This document shows, one piece after another, positions 1 through 5,863 of a DNA stretch of 5,863 nt (position 1 is the first letter of the stretch; the number at the start of each line of letters is the position of its first letter). The notes beneath the pieces were generated by a model that was given only the letters and a program-made list of their open reading frames with translations, searched no databases and was not told the DNA's origin. This DNA comes from Comamonadaceae bacterium (GTDB lineage Bacteria > Pseudomonadota > Gammaproteobacteria > Burkholderiales > Burkholderiaceae_C). The DNA is taken from NCBI GenBank assembly GCA_947374705.1, contig CANCDA010000151.1:1-5863 (forward strand). Direction: 5' to 3'. A program made the position numbers and the translations under genes.

Positions 1-835
1 CGTGGGGCGCAGCGGCAGCGTTGTAAGCCAGCGCGTGCGGCAGCACGACGGTGTGGGTTTCGGCGTGTGGCAGGTTGAAGCTGCCGCCTAGGGTGTGGCA
101 CAGCTTGTGGTGCAGCGCCATGCCCGCATTGCCCAGCACGATGCCGCAGAGCCAGGCACCGTAAAGGGCGTCGCTGCGGGCTTGCAGGTTGGTCGAATCG
201 GCGTGGATCACCGGCAGCGCACGACCCAAGGCCGTGATGCCTTCGACCGCCATCAAGTCCATGATGGGATTGCTGTCTACCGCGTACAGGCCTTCCGCCG
301 CGTGGGCGATGGCGTTGATGCCGCTGGTCACACTCAGGCCCACAGGCAACGTCAGCGTCAACTCGGGGTCATAGATCACGGTGCGCGGCAGGATGCGCGG
401 GTCTTTGCCGGTCTTCTTCATCCCGGCTTCGGTGATGCCGTAAATCGTCGTCATCTCCGAGCCCGCGTAGGTGGTGGGGATGGCGAGGATGGGCAGGCCT
501 GAATCGAGCGCGATGGCCTTGCCCAGGCCCGTGGTGGAACCGCCGCCAATGGCCACTGCGCAGTCGGCCCCCAGCTTGTGCGCCAGCTCGCGCGCCTCGC
601 GTGCCGTCTCAATCGGCACGTGCATCACAGCACGCGGGAAGATGCCTGCGGCACGGGGGCCCAGCAAGTCGGCAATGCGCTGCGCCTGGTCGGCCTGCTC
701 GGGCGTGGAGAGCACCAGGGCGCGCTTGGCACCCATCAGCTCAATCTCACGTTCCAGGTGTTGCAGCGCGCCCAGGCCAAACACCACGCGGCCTGCTTGA
801 CCGTGGTAGACAAAGTTTTTGATGGCGTCAGTCAT
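1..835 (-). CDS. Maleylacetate reductase-like iron-containing alcohol dehydrogenase family protein (3' end beyond window)
   Basis: I translated this from the minus strand. An ATG at 835-833 opens a frame (MTDAIKNFVYHGQAGRVVFG...) that runs 278 codons to the left edge without a stop. Maleylacetate reductases are usually about 350-360 residues, so roughly 75 C-terminal residues are missing. Visible motifs are the nucleotide-binding GGGS at residues 97-100, PTTYAGSEMT at 120-129, SGINAIAHAAEGLYA at 171-185, HHKLCHTLGG at 242-251 and LPHAETH at 255-261. The family reduces maleylacetate to 3-oxoadipate with NAD(P)H in the cytoplasm, the funnel step for hydroxyquinol and chlorocatechol pathways. 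Asn174 sits where metal-dependent alcohol dehydrogenases carry the first metal-ligand Asp; NAIAH is, from memory, typical of maleylacetate reductases and favours them over a general alcohol dehydrogenase. A GGAG ribosome site lies at 844-841, and the start overlaps the upstream stop by ATGA. The family call is strong; the physiological substrate is inferred. Confidence 0.88.
   Translation of the reverse strand, partial: MTDAIKNFVYHGQAGRVVFGLGALQHLEREIELMGAKRALVLSTPEQADQAQRIADLLGPRAAGIFPRAVMHVPIETAREARELAHKLGADCAVAIGGGSTTGLGKAIALDSGLPILAIPTTYAGSEMTTIYGITEAGMKKTGKDPRILPRTVIYDPELTLTLPVGLSVTSGINAIAHAAEGLYAVDSNPIMDLMAVEGITALGRALPVIHADSTNLQARSDALYGAWLCGIVLGNAGMALHHKLCHTLGGSFNLPHAETHTVVLPHALAYNAAAAPH
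832..835 (-). other. ATGA start/stop overlap: dehydrogenase to maleylacetate reductase
   Basis: The TGA stop of the dehydrogenase (834-832) and the ATG of the reductase (835-833) share bases as ATGA. Such overlaps commonly support re-initiation by the same ribosome. This one also has its own GGAG site. Confidence 0.85.
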
Positions 836-1725
836 GACAACTCCGTAGCCAAACCCGCGCTGCGCTCCACCACACGAATGATGGCCGCGTAGTCCAGTGC
901 GGCATCGCCCTGTGCAATCGCCGTTCGCATTAACTCTTGTGTCAACGTGGTTTGCGGCAAGGCAACGTGGTGGGTGGCAGCGGCAGCGGTGATCAAATCC
1001 AGGTCTTTGAGCATCTGCGGCACGGTGAAGGTGGGGGTGAAATCACGCTCGGCCAACTGCACGCCTTTGGCCTTGACGATGGGCGAGGCCACGGCGCTGG
1101 CGCAGAGCACGGCCCACATGTCGTGCCAGTCCAGCCCGCCCGCGCGGCCCAGCGTGAGGCCCTCGGCCAGCATGGCGCTGGTCTGCGCAATCATCAGGTT
1201 GACGACGAGCTTCATCAAGCGAGCTTGCTCCGCATCACCCAGGTAAAACTGATTCGGCCCAAAGGTTTGCAACAGCGGCAAGGCAGCGTCATAAGCCAAG
1301 CGCGGGCCAGAGGCCATCACGGTGAGCTGCGCGGCTTCGGCCATGTGGTTATTGCCCGAGACGGTGCAGCGCAGGTACTCGATGCCCGCTTCATGGCACT
1401 GGTCGGCTACTTGGCTGGAGGCGGTGGGCGACACGGTGCTGGTGTCGATGAAGATCGCGCCGCGCCGGGCGGTGTCCACCACCTGAGCGGCGACATCCAG
1501 CAAGGCATCATCGTCAGGCAGGGACGAAAAAATGAAGTCAGCCGCAGCCAGCTCGGCGCTCACGGCGCTCAACTCATCGGCCACCGACAGGCCGCGCTCA
1601 TAGGCGAGCAACTGGCGCGTCTCGCTCGGGTCGCTCACGCTGATGGCGTGGCCTGCGGCCTTGAGGTGCGTGGCCATGGGCAAGCCCATCTTACCCATGC
1701 CCATGAAGTGAAGGTGTGAACTCAT
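832..1725 (-). CDS. NAD(P)-dependent 3-hydroxyisobutyrate dehydrogenase-family oxidoreductase (paralogue 1)
   Basis: A complete 297-aa cytoplasmic enzyme of the beta-hydroxyacid dehydrogenase superfamily (3-hydroxyisobutyrate dehydrogenase, tartronate semialdehyde reductase and relatives), which interconverts a beta-hydroxyacid and its semialdehyde. The N-terminal Rossmann domain has GMGKMGLP (Gly9, Gly11, Gly14) and a second strand ending in SVSDPS. Asp32 there suggests a preference for NAD(H). The substrate loop reads CTVSGNN (120-126) instead of the usual DAPVSGG. The catalytic Lys is Lys172 in MKLVVNLM, with Asn176 four residues on. The C-terminal helical domain is complete, so the length is normal. 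The start overlaps the stop of the binding-protein gene as ATGA and has no clear Shine-Dalgarno sequence, so translation probably depends on coupling. A later start at Met8 would cut into the cofactor motif. The enzyme class is secure; the substrate is unknown. Confidence 0.92.
   Translation of the reverse strand: MSSHLHFMGMGKMGLPMATHLKAAGHAISVSDPSETRQLLAYERGLSVADELSAVSAELAAADFIFSSLPDDDALLDVAAQVVDTARRGAIFIDTSTVSPTASSQVADQCHEAGIEYLRCTVSGNNHMAEAAQLTVMASGPRLAYDAALPLLQTFGPNQFYLGDAEQARLMKLVVNLMIAQTSAMLAEGLTLGRAGGLDWHDMWAVLCASAVASPIVKAKGVQLAERDFTPTFTVPQMLKDLDLITAAAATHHVALPQTTLTQELMRTAIAQGDAALDYAAIIRVVERSAGLATELS
841..844 (-). promoter_or_regulatory. Ribosome binding site GGAG for the maleylacetate reductase-like gene
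   Basis: GGAG lies on the minus strand at 844-841, five bases before the ATG at 835 and inside the last codons of the upstream dehydrogenase. It supports this start over any internal one. Confidence 0.65.
1722..1725 (-). other. ATGA start/stop overlap: binding protein to dehydrogenase
   Basis: The binding-protein TGA (1724-1722) overlaps the dehydrogenase ATG (1725-1723). The bases just upstream (CCTCAAAGCCCA) hold no purine-rich Shine-Dalgarno sequence, so expression of this dehydrogenase probably depends on translation of the binding protein. It is odd to couple a secreted protein to a cytoplasmic one this tightly. Confidence 0.85.
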
Positions 1726-2678
1726 TGGGCTTTGAGGTTGGCGGCCTTGGCAATGCGCGCTGCCGTGTCCATCTCAGTCTTGATGTAGGCGTTAAAAGCC
1801 TCTGGGCTCATGGGGAAGGGGTCGGCCCCGAGCTTGGCCAAGCGCTCTTTGATTTCGGGGCTGGCCAGCGCTTTGAGCGCCTCGTCATGCAGTTTTTTGA
1901 TGACGGCGGGCGGCGTGGCGCTGGGCGCAATCATGCCGACCCACAGGGTGTAGTCCGAGCCCGGCACACCAGCCTCAACACTGGTGGGCACTAGCGGTAA
2001 GGTGGCGGCGCGCGCCTTGGTACTAACCGAGAGCGCTTGCAACTTGCCGTCCTTGATGAGCGGCAGGGCAGAGGCCAAGGGCGCAAAGAACCAGTCGTTA
2101 GAACCACCGATGACGTTGCTCATCGCATCCGGCGTGCCTTTGTAGGGCACGTGCAGCGCGTCGATGCCGGTCTGCATGCGGAAGATTTCCGCGTTCATGT
2201 GCGTGGCACTACCCACACCGGCCGAGGCGTAGTTGAAGGTGCCGGGCTTGGCCTTGGCCGCTGCCACCAGATCGGCCTGCGTCTTCCAGCCCTTGGCGGG
2301 GTTGACCACCAGCACATTGGGTACGGCGGCCAGGGTGGTGATGCCGGTCAGGTCTTTGAGCGTGTCGTAGCCGGGGTTGGGGTAGAGCGCCGGGTTCAGC
2401 GCATGGCCAGAGGAGTGCACCAGGAGCGTGTAGCCATCGGGCTCGCTGCGTGCCACCTGGGCGGCGGCAATGGTGCCGCCTGCACCCAGCTTGTTCTCGA
2501 TCACGATGGGCTGGCCCATGCTCTTGCCCATGGCGTCGCCCACGGTACGGGCCACGATGTCGGTGACGCTGCCCGCCGTGAAGGGAACAATGAACTTGAT
2601 GGGCTTGCTAGGGTAGGTTTGGGCCAGCACCGCGCCGCTGAAGCACAACGCAGAAAGAAGCAGATAGCGTTTCATCAT
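1722..2678 (-). CDS. Bug/TctC-family tripartite tricarboxylate transporter substrate-binding protein, complete
   Basis: A 318-aa periplasmic solute-binding protein. Residues 1-19 form a signal peptide: MMKR, a hydrophobic core, then VLA|Q as the likely cleavage site. Cys12 is not in a lipobox, so the mature protein is probably soluble. Family signatures are YPSKPIKFIVPF (22-33), TDIVAR (39-44), GQPIVIENKLGAGG (55-68), DGYTLLVHSS (81-90) and, in the second domain, HVPYKGTPDAM followed by the C-terminal lobe. Such proteins close around small carboxylates or related ligands and pass them to TctA/TctB-type membrane proteins, neither of which is in the window. The gene follows the amidohydrolase by 11 bp and overlaps the next dehydrogenase by 4 bp, which ties its ligand to this pathway. 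Two adjacent ATG codons (2678 and 2675) could each start it. The ligand cannot be predicted from the sequence. Confidence 0.95.
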   Translation of the reverse strand: MMKRYLLLSALCFSGAVLAQTYPSKPIKFIVPFTAGSVTDIVARTVGDAMGKSMGQPIVIENKLGAGGTIAAAQVARSEPDGYTLLVHSSGHALNPALYPNPGYDTLKDLTGITTLAAVPNVLVVNPAKGWKTQADLVAAAKAKPGTFNYASAGVGSATHMNAEIFRMQTGIDALHVPYKGTPDAMSNVIGGSNDWFFAPLASALPLIKDGKLQALSVSTKARAATLPLVPTSVEAGVPGSDYTLWVGMIAPSATPPAVIKKLHDEALKALASPEIKERLAKLGADPFPMSPEAFNAYIKTEMDTAARIAKAANLKAQ

Positions 2679-2683
2679 CGTTT

Positions 2684-2687
2684 CCTC
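2684..2687 (-). promoter_or_regulatory. Ribosome binding site GAGG for the complete Bug protein
   Basis: The sequence AAAGAGGAAACG-ATG-ATG-AAA fills the 11-bp gap. The GAGG core is five bases before the first ATG (2678) and eight before the second (2675). The second spacing is closer to ideal, so the protein may begin MKRY; this does not affect the mature protein. Confidence 0.7.
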
Positions 2688-2689
2688 TT

Positions 2690-4036
2690 TTATGAACAGG
2701 ACAAACCCAGGGCTTGCGTGATCTTGGTGCCTGATGCCTGCAAGGCCGCCAGCTTGGGGGCCAGATCCACACCTAGCAATTGACCATGGCGCTTCTTCCA
2801 GCGCCCGGCCACCATCACGCTGTCGATATTGGCCAGCGCGGTCTGCATCACCACGCTGCTGACCGCGTCATGCACGGGCTGCATGTTGAGGTCGCTCGCG
2901 CGGATCAGCACCATGTCGGCCTGCTTGCCCACCGCCAGCGAGCCGATGCGGTGTTGCTGGCCCAACATCTTCGCGCCCTCGATCGTGACCCAAGACAGCG
3001 CTTGCCGTGTGGTGACCGTGGAGGTGGATGGGATGCTGCCCTGCGCCTCGCGGTGCGCCACATTGTCCAGGCTGCGCTGTATGCCCAGGGCGATGCGCGC
3101 CTGGCTCAACATGTCGCCGCTCATCACGCTCTCCAAATCAACACCGAGCGAAGGCGCGTGGCCCAGCGCCAGCAAGCGACCCGTGATGGGATGGCCGTGG
3201 CCTTGCGACATCTCGCTCTCGGCGGCGGCAGAAAAGCTCATGCCGAGTTCGCAAAAGCGCTTGAGTTGCGCGTCTGTCAAAGCATGGCCGTGCACGATGT
3301 TGACGTGAGGGCCGAGCAGGCTCTCGGCCTCCAACGCCTCCCAGCCCTCAGGCGTGCGCGCAGGCCCACCGCCTTGGTGCAGCGAGGCGATGATGCCAAG
3401 TTCTTTGGCCATGCGGAAATCGTGCAGAGCGACGTCCAGCGTCGAGTAATGTGGCCCGAGCACGGCGGCATGCACGCGCAGCAGCTCAGTGCCCTGATAT
3501 TTGGCCAATAAGCGCTCAATCTCGGCGCGCGGGTGCGGCACCTCCCAAAAAGGGCGCTCACCCGGCTGGGGGTCGGGCTTGGGCGTGCCGTGGAAAAACT
3601 CGGCACGGATGCCGGATTCCAGCAGGCCGCCAATCGCCGCGTCGTTGTGCTCGGGCGTGCGGTTGTTATGGCACCAGTCGGCCAGCGTGGTGGTGCCGCA
3701 GTTGAGCTGGTTCAGCGCGCCCATCAGGGTGGCGATGTGCAGATCTTGCGGTTCGAACACCGTGGCCAAACCGGCGTGCATGTTCTTGAAATACTCCAAC
3801 AGCGTCCAATTGGCCGCCACGCCCCGCAGCGCGGTCTGCCAGGTGTGCATGTGGGCGTTGATGAGGCCGGGGATGAGGATGCAACCTGCGCCCTCCACCA
3901 CCTGCGCGTCGTCCACCTGCAAGTTCGGCGCAATCGCGCTGATGGTGTCGCCTGTCACCAGCACATCGGCGCACGGCAGGTCGCCCTGCGCGTCCATGGT
4001 GATGACGCTGGCACCGCGAATCAGGGTACGGTTCAT
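2690..4036 (-). CDS. Metal-dependent amidohydrolase, cytosine deaminase/TRZ-ATZ chlorohydrolase type
   Basis: A 448-aa cytoplasmic enzyme of the amidohydrolase superfamily (SsnA/cytosine deaminase-like). A small N-terminal beta segment leads into the metal-binding barrel, and the tail IGSLAVGKQADMVLI (364-378) returns to the composite beta domain. Candidate ligands are His62 and His64 in NAHMHTWQTALRG, His220 in IIASLHQGGG, His249 in NIVHGHALTD and Asp300 in SLGVDLESVMSGDM. This suggests one metal ion, commonly Zn or Fe in relatives. Members hydrolyse C-N or C-Cl bonds on purines, pyrimidines, triazines and similar compounds. The usual HxxE glutamate is absent: His220 is followed by Gln-Gly-Gly. 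The exact reaction is therefore uncertain; deaminase, chlorohydrolase or amide hydrolase are all possible. The gene starts 15 bp after the upstream dehydrogenase. Its only SD-like bases (AAGG) lie too close to the ATG, so translation may lean on coupling. The superfamily is certain; the substrate is not. Confidence 0.9.
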   Translation of the reverse strand: MNRTLIRGASVITMDAQGDLPCADVLVTGDTISAIAPNLQVDDAQVVEGAGCILIPGLINAHMHTWQTALRGVAANWTLLEYFKNMHAGLATVFEPQDLHIATLMGALNQLNCGTTTLADWCHNNRTPEHNDAAIGGLLESGIRAEFFHGTPKPDPQPGERPFWEVPHPRAEIERLLAKYQGTELLRVHAAVLGPHYSTLDVALHDFRMAKELGIIASLHQGGGPARTPEGWEALEAESLLGPHVNIVHGHALTDAQLKRFCELGMSFSAAAESEMSQGHGHPITGRLLALGHAPSLGVDLESVMSGDMLSQARIALGIQRSLDNVAHREAQGSIPSTSTVTTRQALSWVTIEGAKMLGQQHRIGSLAVGKQADMVLIRASDLNMQPVHDAVSSVVMQTALANIDSVMVAGRWKKRHGQLLGVDLAPKLAALQASGTKITQALGLSCS

Positions 4037-4051
4037 GGCCTTGTCGAGACT

Positions 4052-4978
4052 TTATTGCGACTGCAAGCCGTCGTCGATGACCTTATTTTCTGACACCAGT
4101 GTCAAGCCCGCATCGGCGGCGGTCTCTTGCAAAAGGATGGCGAAATCAACGTCGTCATGACCGTGACCGACCATGCGCGCCACGCTCTCACGCGTAGCGG
4201 CGGCGGCGGGCATGGCCACGCCATAGGTCTTGGCCGCGGCCATGCCCAAGTCCATGTCCTTGAGCAAAAGTTTGGGTGTGAAGGTCACGTTCTCAAAGCT
4301 CAGGTTGGTGAGCACCGGCGTCTTGTAGCGCGTGTACATGGAGCCCAGCACCGAGTCGTTGATGCTCTCCAAAAACACATGGCGCGGGATGCCTGCTTTT
4401 TCAGCCAGCACGGTGATCTCGCACAGGTTCTGGATGATGACGCCGAACATGGTGTTGTGCGCGATCTTCCAGACCCGCGCCAACTCGCCCTCACCCACCC
4501 ACATCACCTTGCGTGCCATGGCCTGCAAATAGGGCTCGACCGAGGTGTACAAATCTTTGGGGCCAGAGGACACCATCAGCAGCTTGCCCGCCTTGGCCAC
4601 CTTGGCATTGCCCGAAACGGGAGTGCACAGATAGGCAACGCCCAGAGCTTCCAACTGTTCGCGGATTTCCGCTGAGCCTTCTTGCGAGATGGACGAGCTA
4701 TCAACCACCACCTTGGGCAGTGTCTTGCCGGTGACCAAGCCGCCCGCGCCAAACAACACCTCTTTCAAGTCGTCGGTGGTGGACACCATTGTGAACACGG
4801 CGTGGCAGCCCGCCAGGTCGAGTTTGCTGGTGGCAATGGTTGCGCCGTATTCTTTCAAAGGATCGGCCTTGGAAGCCGTGCGGTTCCACACGCTCACCGG
4901 GTGACCGGCCTTGAGCAAGCGTTTCACCATGGCCTCGCCCATGCGACCCAAACCAATCCATCCAATGCTGTTTGTCAT
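4052..4978 (-). CDS. NAD(P)-dependent 3-hydroxyisobutyrate dehydrogenase-family oxidoreductase (paralogue 2)
   Basis: A complete 308-aa member of the same superfamily as the dehydrogenase at 832-1725. The Rossmann motif is GLGRMGEAM (Gly9, Gly11, Gly14). The second strand ends in SVWNRT (29-34), and Arg33/Thr34 there are typical of NADPH-preferring members such as glyoxylate/succinic semialdehyde reductases, so the cofactor may differ from its paralogue's. The substrate loop is CTPVSGNAKVAKAG (118-131) rather than DAPVSGG. The catalytic Lys is Lys171 in VWKIAHNTM, with Asn175. The C-terminal domain continues through LLLKDMDLGMA, a usual family segment, so the protein is full length. It is separated from the upstream binding-protein gene by 42 bp and from the amidohydrolase by 15 bp. 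The start is supported by position just ahead of the cofactor strand and by AGAGAG at 4992-4987, eight bases upstream. The likely role is reduction of a semialdehyde or oxo-acid intermediate; the substrate is not identifiable. Confidence 0.92.
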   Translation of the reverse strand: MTNSIGWIGLGRMGEAMVKRLLKAGHPVSVWNRTASKADPLKEYGATIATSKLDLAGCHAVFTMVSTTDDLKEVLFGAGGLVTGKTLPKVVVDSSSISQEGSAEIREQLEALGVAYLCTPVSGNAKVAKAGKLLMVSSGPKDLYTSVEPYLQAMARKVMWVGEGELARVWKIAHNTMFGVIIQNLCEITVLAEKAGIPRHVFLESINDSVLGSMYTRYKTPVLTNLSFENVTFTPKLLLKDMDLGMAAAKTYGVAMPAAAATRESVARMVGHGHDDVDFAILLQETAADAGLTLVSENKVIDDGLQSQ

Positions 4979-5020
4979 GTTGTTAACTCTCTATTTAAAA
5001 ATGTCGTCGTCTCGATTCAA
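4979..5020 (-). other. AT-rich 42-bp intergenic spacer
   Basis: This is the longest non-coding stretch in the window. Only 14 of its 42 bases are G or C, in contrast to the GC-rich genes on both sides. It holds the AGAGAG site and a short T-run but no hairpin strong enough to call a terminator. It marks the boundary between the first binding protein and the rest of the cluster. Confidence 0.6.
4987..4992 (-). promoter_or_regulatory. Weak ribosome binding site AGAGAG for dehydrogenase paralogue 2
   Basis: AGAGAG on the minus strand at 4992-4987 is eight bases before the ATG at 4978. It is only a partial match to the Shine-Dalgarno consensus, but it is the only purine-rich stretch at a suitable distance. 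Confidence 0.45.
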
Positions 5021-5863
5021 TCAATCCACCTTGGCCCCGGTCTGCTGCACCACCCCGGCCCACTTCTTGGCCTCGGTCGCGATGTAAGCGTCCAGCGTGG
5101 GCCGGTCCATGCGGATGGCTTCGAGGGATTGGGCGGCGAAGCCTTCGTTGATGGTCTTGTTTTGCACAATTTTGTTCACCTCGGCGTTCACGCGATCCAA
5201 CACGTCAACGGGCGTGCTGGCGGGGGCCAGCATGGCGAACCAGGTGTTGGCTTCAAAGCCGGGGTAGCCCAGCTCAGCAATGGTCGGCACGTTGGGCAGA
5301 GCGCTACTGCGCTTGGCACTGGTCACGGCCAGCGGGCGCACCTTGCCCACTTTGGCCAGTTGCACCACCGGCGGGATGGAGGTGGAGCCGACCGGCACTT
5401 GGCCGCTCACCACTGCGTTGGCCGCAGCCGCAGGCGAGAAAGGCACGTGCTGAATGTCCACCTTGGCCAGGTTGCGAAAAAACAGCTCGGCCCCCAAGTG
5501 CGTGGTGGTGCCGTTGCCTGAGGACGCATAGCTCAATGACTCGGTCTTGGCCAGCGCCAGCAGTTCTTTGATGTCATTGGCCTTGACGGAAGGATGCACA
5601 TAAATGATGTTGGGCGACACCGCGCCCATGGCCACACCCGTCAGCTCTTTGCCCACCTCGTAACCAGCCTTGGTGTAGAGCGAGGGGTTGACCGAGTAGG
5701 CCACGCTGTGCATCAAAAACGTGTAGCCATCCGCCGCAGCGCGGGCCACGGCGACCGTTCCGATATTGCCGCCCGCACCAGGGCGGTTTTCAATCACCAC
5801 CGGCTGGCCGAGGGCCTCAGCCAAGGGTTGCGACAGGGCACGCGCCACGATGTCGGTGGAGCT
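5021..5863 (-). CDS. Bug/TctC-family substrate-binding protein, 5' end beyond window
   Basis: This frame enters from the right edge on a complete codon and gives 280 residues ending in ...GAKVD. The first visible residues, SSTDIVARALSQPL, match the conserved GGSTDIVAR region near the N-terminus of mature Bug proteins. About 40-50 residues, including the signal peptide and first strand, are therefore outside the window. The GTG at 5848 is an internal Val codon, not a start. Further signatures are GQPVVIENRPGAGGNIG, DGYTFLMHS, HVPFSPAAAANAVVSGQ and the lobe-2 segment PNVPTIAELGYPGFEANTWF. The role is periplasmic capture of an organic acid or related ligand for a TctAB-type importer, or possibly for sensing. 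It is the second Bug protein in the window and only moderately similar by eye to the one at 1722-2678, so the two probably bind different ligands. It precedes a dehydrogenase gene by 42 bp. Confidence 0.93.
   Translation of the reverse strand, partial: SSTDIVARALSQPLAEALGQPVVIENRPGAGGNIGTVAVARAAADGYTFLMHSVAYSVNPSLYTKAGYEVGKELTGVAMGAVSPNIIYVHPSVKANDIKELLALAKTESLSYASSGNGTTTHLGAELFFRNLAKVDIQHVPFSPAAAANAVVSGQVPVGSTSIPPVVQLAKVGKVRPLAVTSAKRSSALPNVPTIAELGYPGFEANTWFAMLAPASTPVDVLDRVNAEVNKIVQNKTINEGFAAQSLEAIRMDRPTLDAYIATEAKKWAGVVQQTGAKVD

Noticed and set aside
937..1719. Long plus-strand open frame (260 aa) opposite the dehydrogenase
   Set aside because: It lies antisense to a gene with clear family motifs, has a composition rich in Gly, His, Arg and Gln, and shows no recognisable domain. 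GC-rich codon bias readily produces such shadows.
4993..5020. Possible internal sigma-70 promoter on the minus strand: TTGAAT (5020-5015), 16 bases, TTAAAT (4998-4993)
   Set aside because: Each hexamer matches consensus at only four of six bases in an AT-rich spacer. Transcription would begin around 4986, leaving almost no leader and excluding the AGAGAG ribosome site. 5' end mapping would settle it.
4990..5020. Possible terminator after the partial Bug gene (T-run at 5001-4997 on the minus strand)
   Set aside because: No stable GC-rich inverted repeat precedes the short T-run, so it does not have the form of an intrinsic terminator.
5011..5026. Short inverted/direct repeat around the Bug stop codon (GATTGATTGAATC)
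   Set aside because: The arms are only four bases long and the TTGA repeat is trivial; it is not enough to call an operator.
4682..5521. Long plus-strand open frame (279 aa) spanning a dehydrogenase and a Bug gene
   Set aside because: It crosses two well-supported minus-strand genes and their spacer, and its His/Gly-rich translation has no family features. The 248-aa and 243-aa plus-strand frames at 2037-2783 and 2780-3511 were rejected for the same reasons.
5846..5848. GTG as a start codon for the right-edge Bug protein
   Set aside because: The frame stays open to the window edge and the upstream residues (SSTDI) are part of the conserved family motif, so this is an internal Val codon.

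Overview
The window looks like a piece of a catabolic gene cluster from a high-GC betaproteobacterium, most likely Burkholderiales and plausibly Comamonadaceae. The evidence is the GC-rich codon use and the two Bug/TctC-type periplasmic binding proteins, a family greatly expanded in that order. This placement comes from gene content, not from a database match. All six genes read on the minus strand, so transcription runs from the right edge to the left edge, and the coding density is close to complete.

In transcription order the layout is: (1) a Bug/TctC solute-binding protein whose N-terminus lies beyond the right edge (5863-5021); (2) a 308-aa dehydrogenase of the 3-hydroxyisobutyrate dehydrogenase superfamily (4978-4052); (3) a 448-aa metal-dependent amidohydrolase of the cytosine deaminase/chlorohydrolase type (4036-2690); (4) a complete 318-aa Bug/TctC protein with a signal peptide (2678-1722); (5) a second dehydrogenase of the same superfamily, 297 aa (1725-832); (6) a maleylacetate reductase-like iron-ADH-fold enzyme cut off by the left edge (835-1). 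The gaps are 42, 15 and 11 bp, followed by two 4-bp ATGA overlaps. This is the pattern of one polycistronic message, with the last three genes translationally coupled. I see no terminator, RNA gene, mobile element, repeat array or convincing promoter.

The likely joint job is uptake and breakdown of an organic acid or (hetero)aromatic compound. The Bug proteins would capture a carboxylate-type ligand in the periplasm. The amidohydrolase would remove an amino, amide or halide group in the cytoplasm. The two dehydrogenases would process hydroxy-acid or aldehyde intermediates. Maleylacetate reductase would deliver 3-oxoadipate to central metabolism. The substrate cannot be read from the sequence. 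The expected ring-cleavage enzyme (for example a hydroxyquinol 1,2-dioxygenase) and the TctA/TctB membrane partners are not in the window.

The most notable points are the repeated [Bug protein + dehydrogenase] module on either side of the amidohydrolase, an amidohydrolase that keeps the metal ligands but lacks the usual HxxE glutamate, and two dehydrogenase paralogues that share an unusual SGN substrate loop but have different cofactor loops. None of this amounts to a clearly new system, but the pathway could well be uncharacterised.
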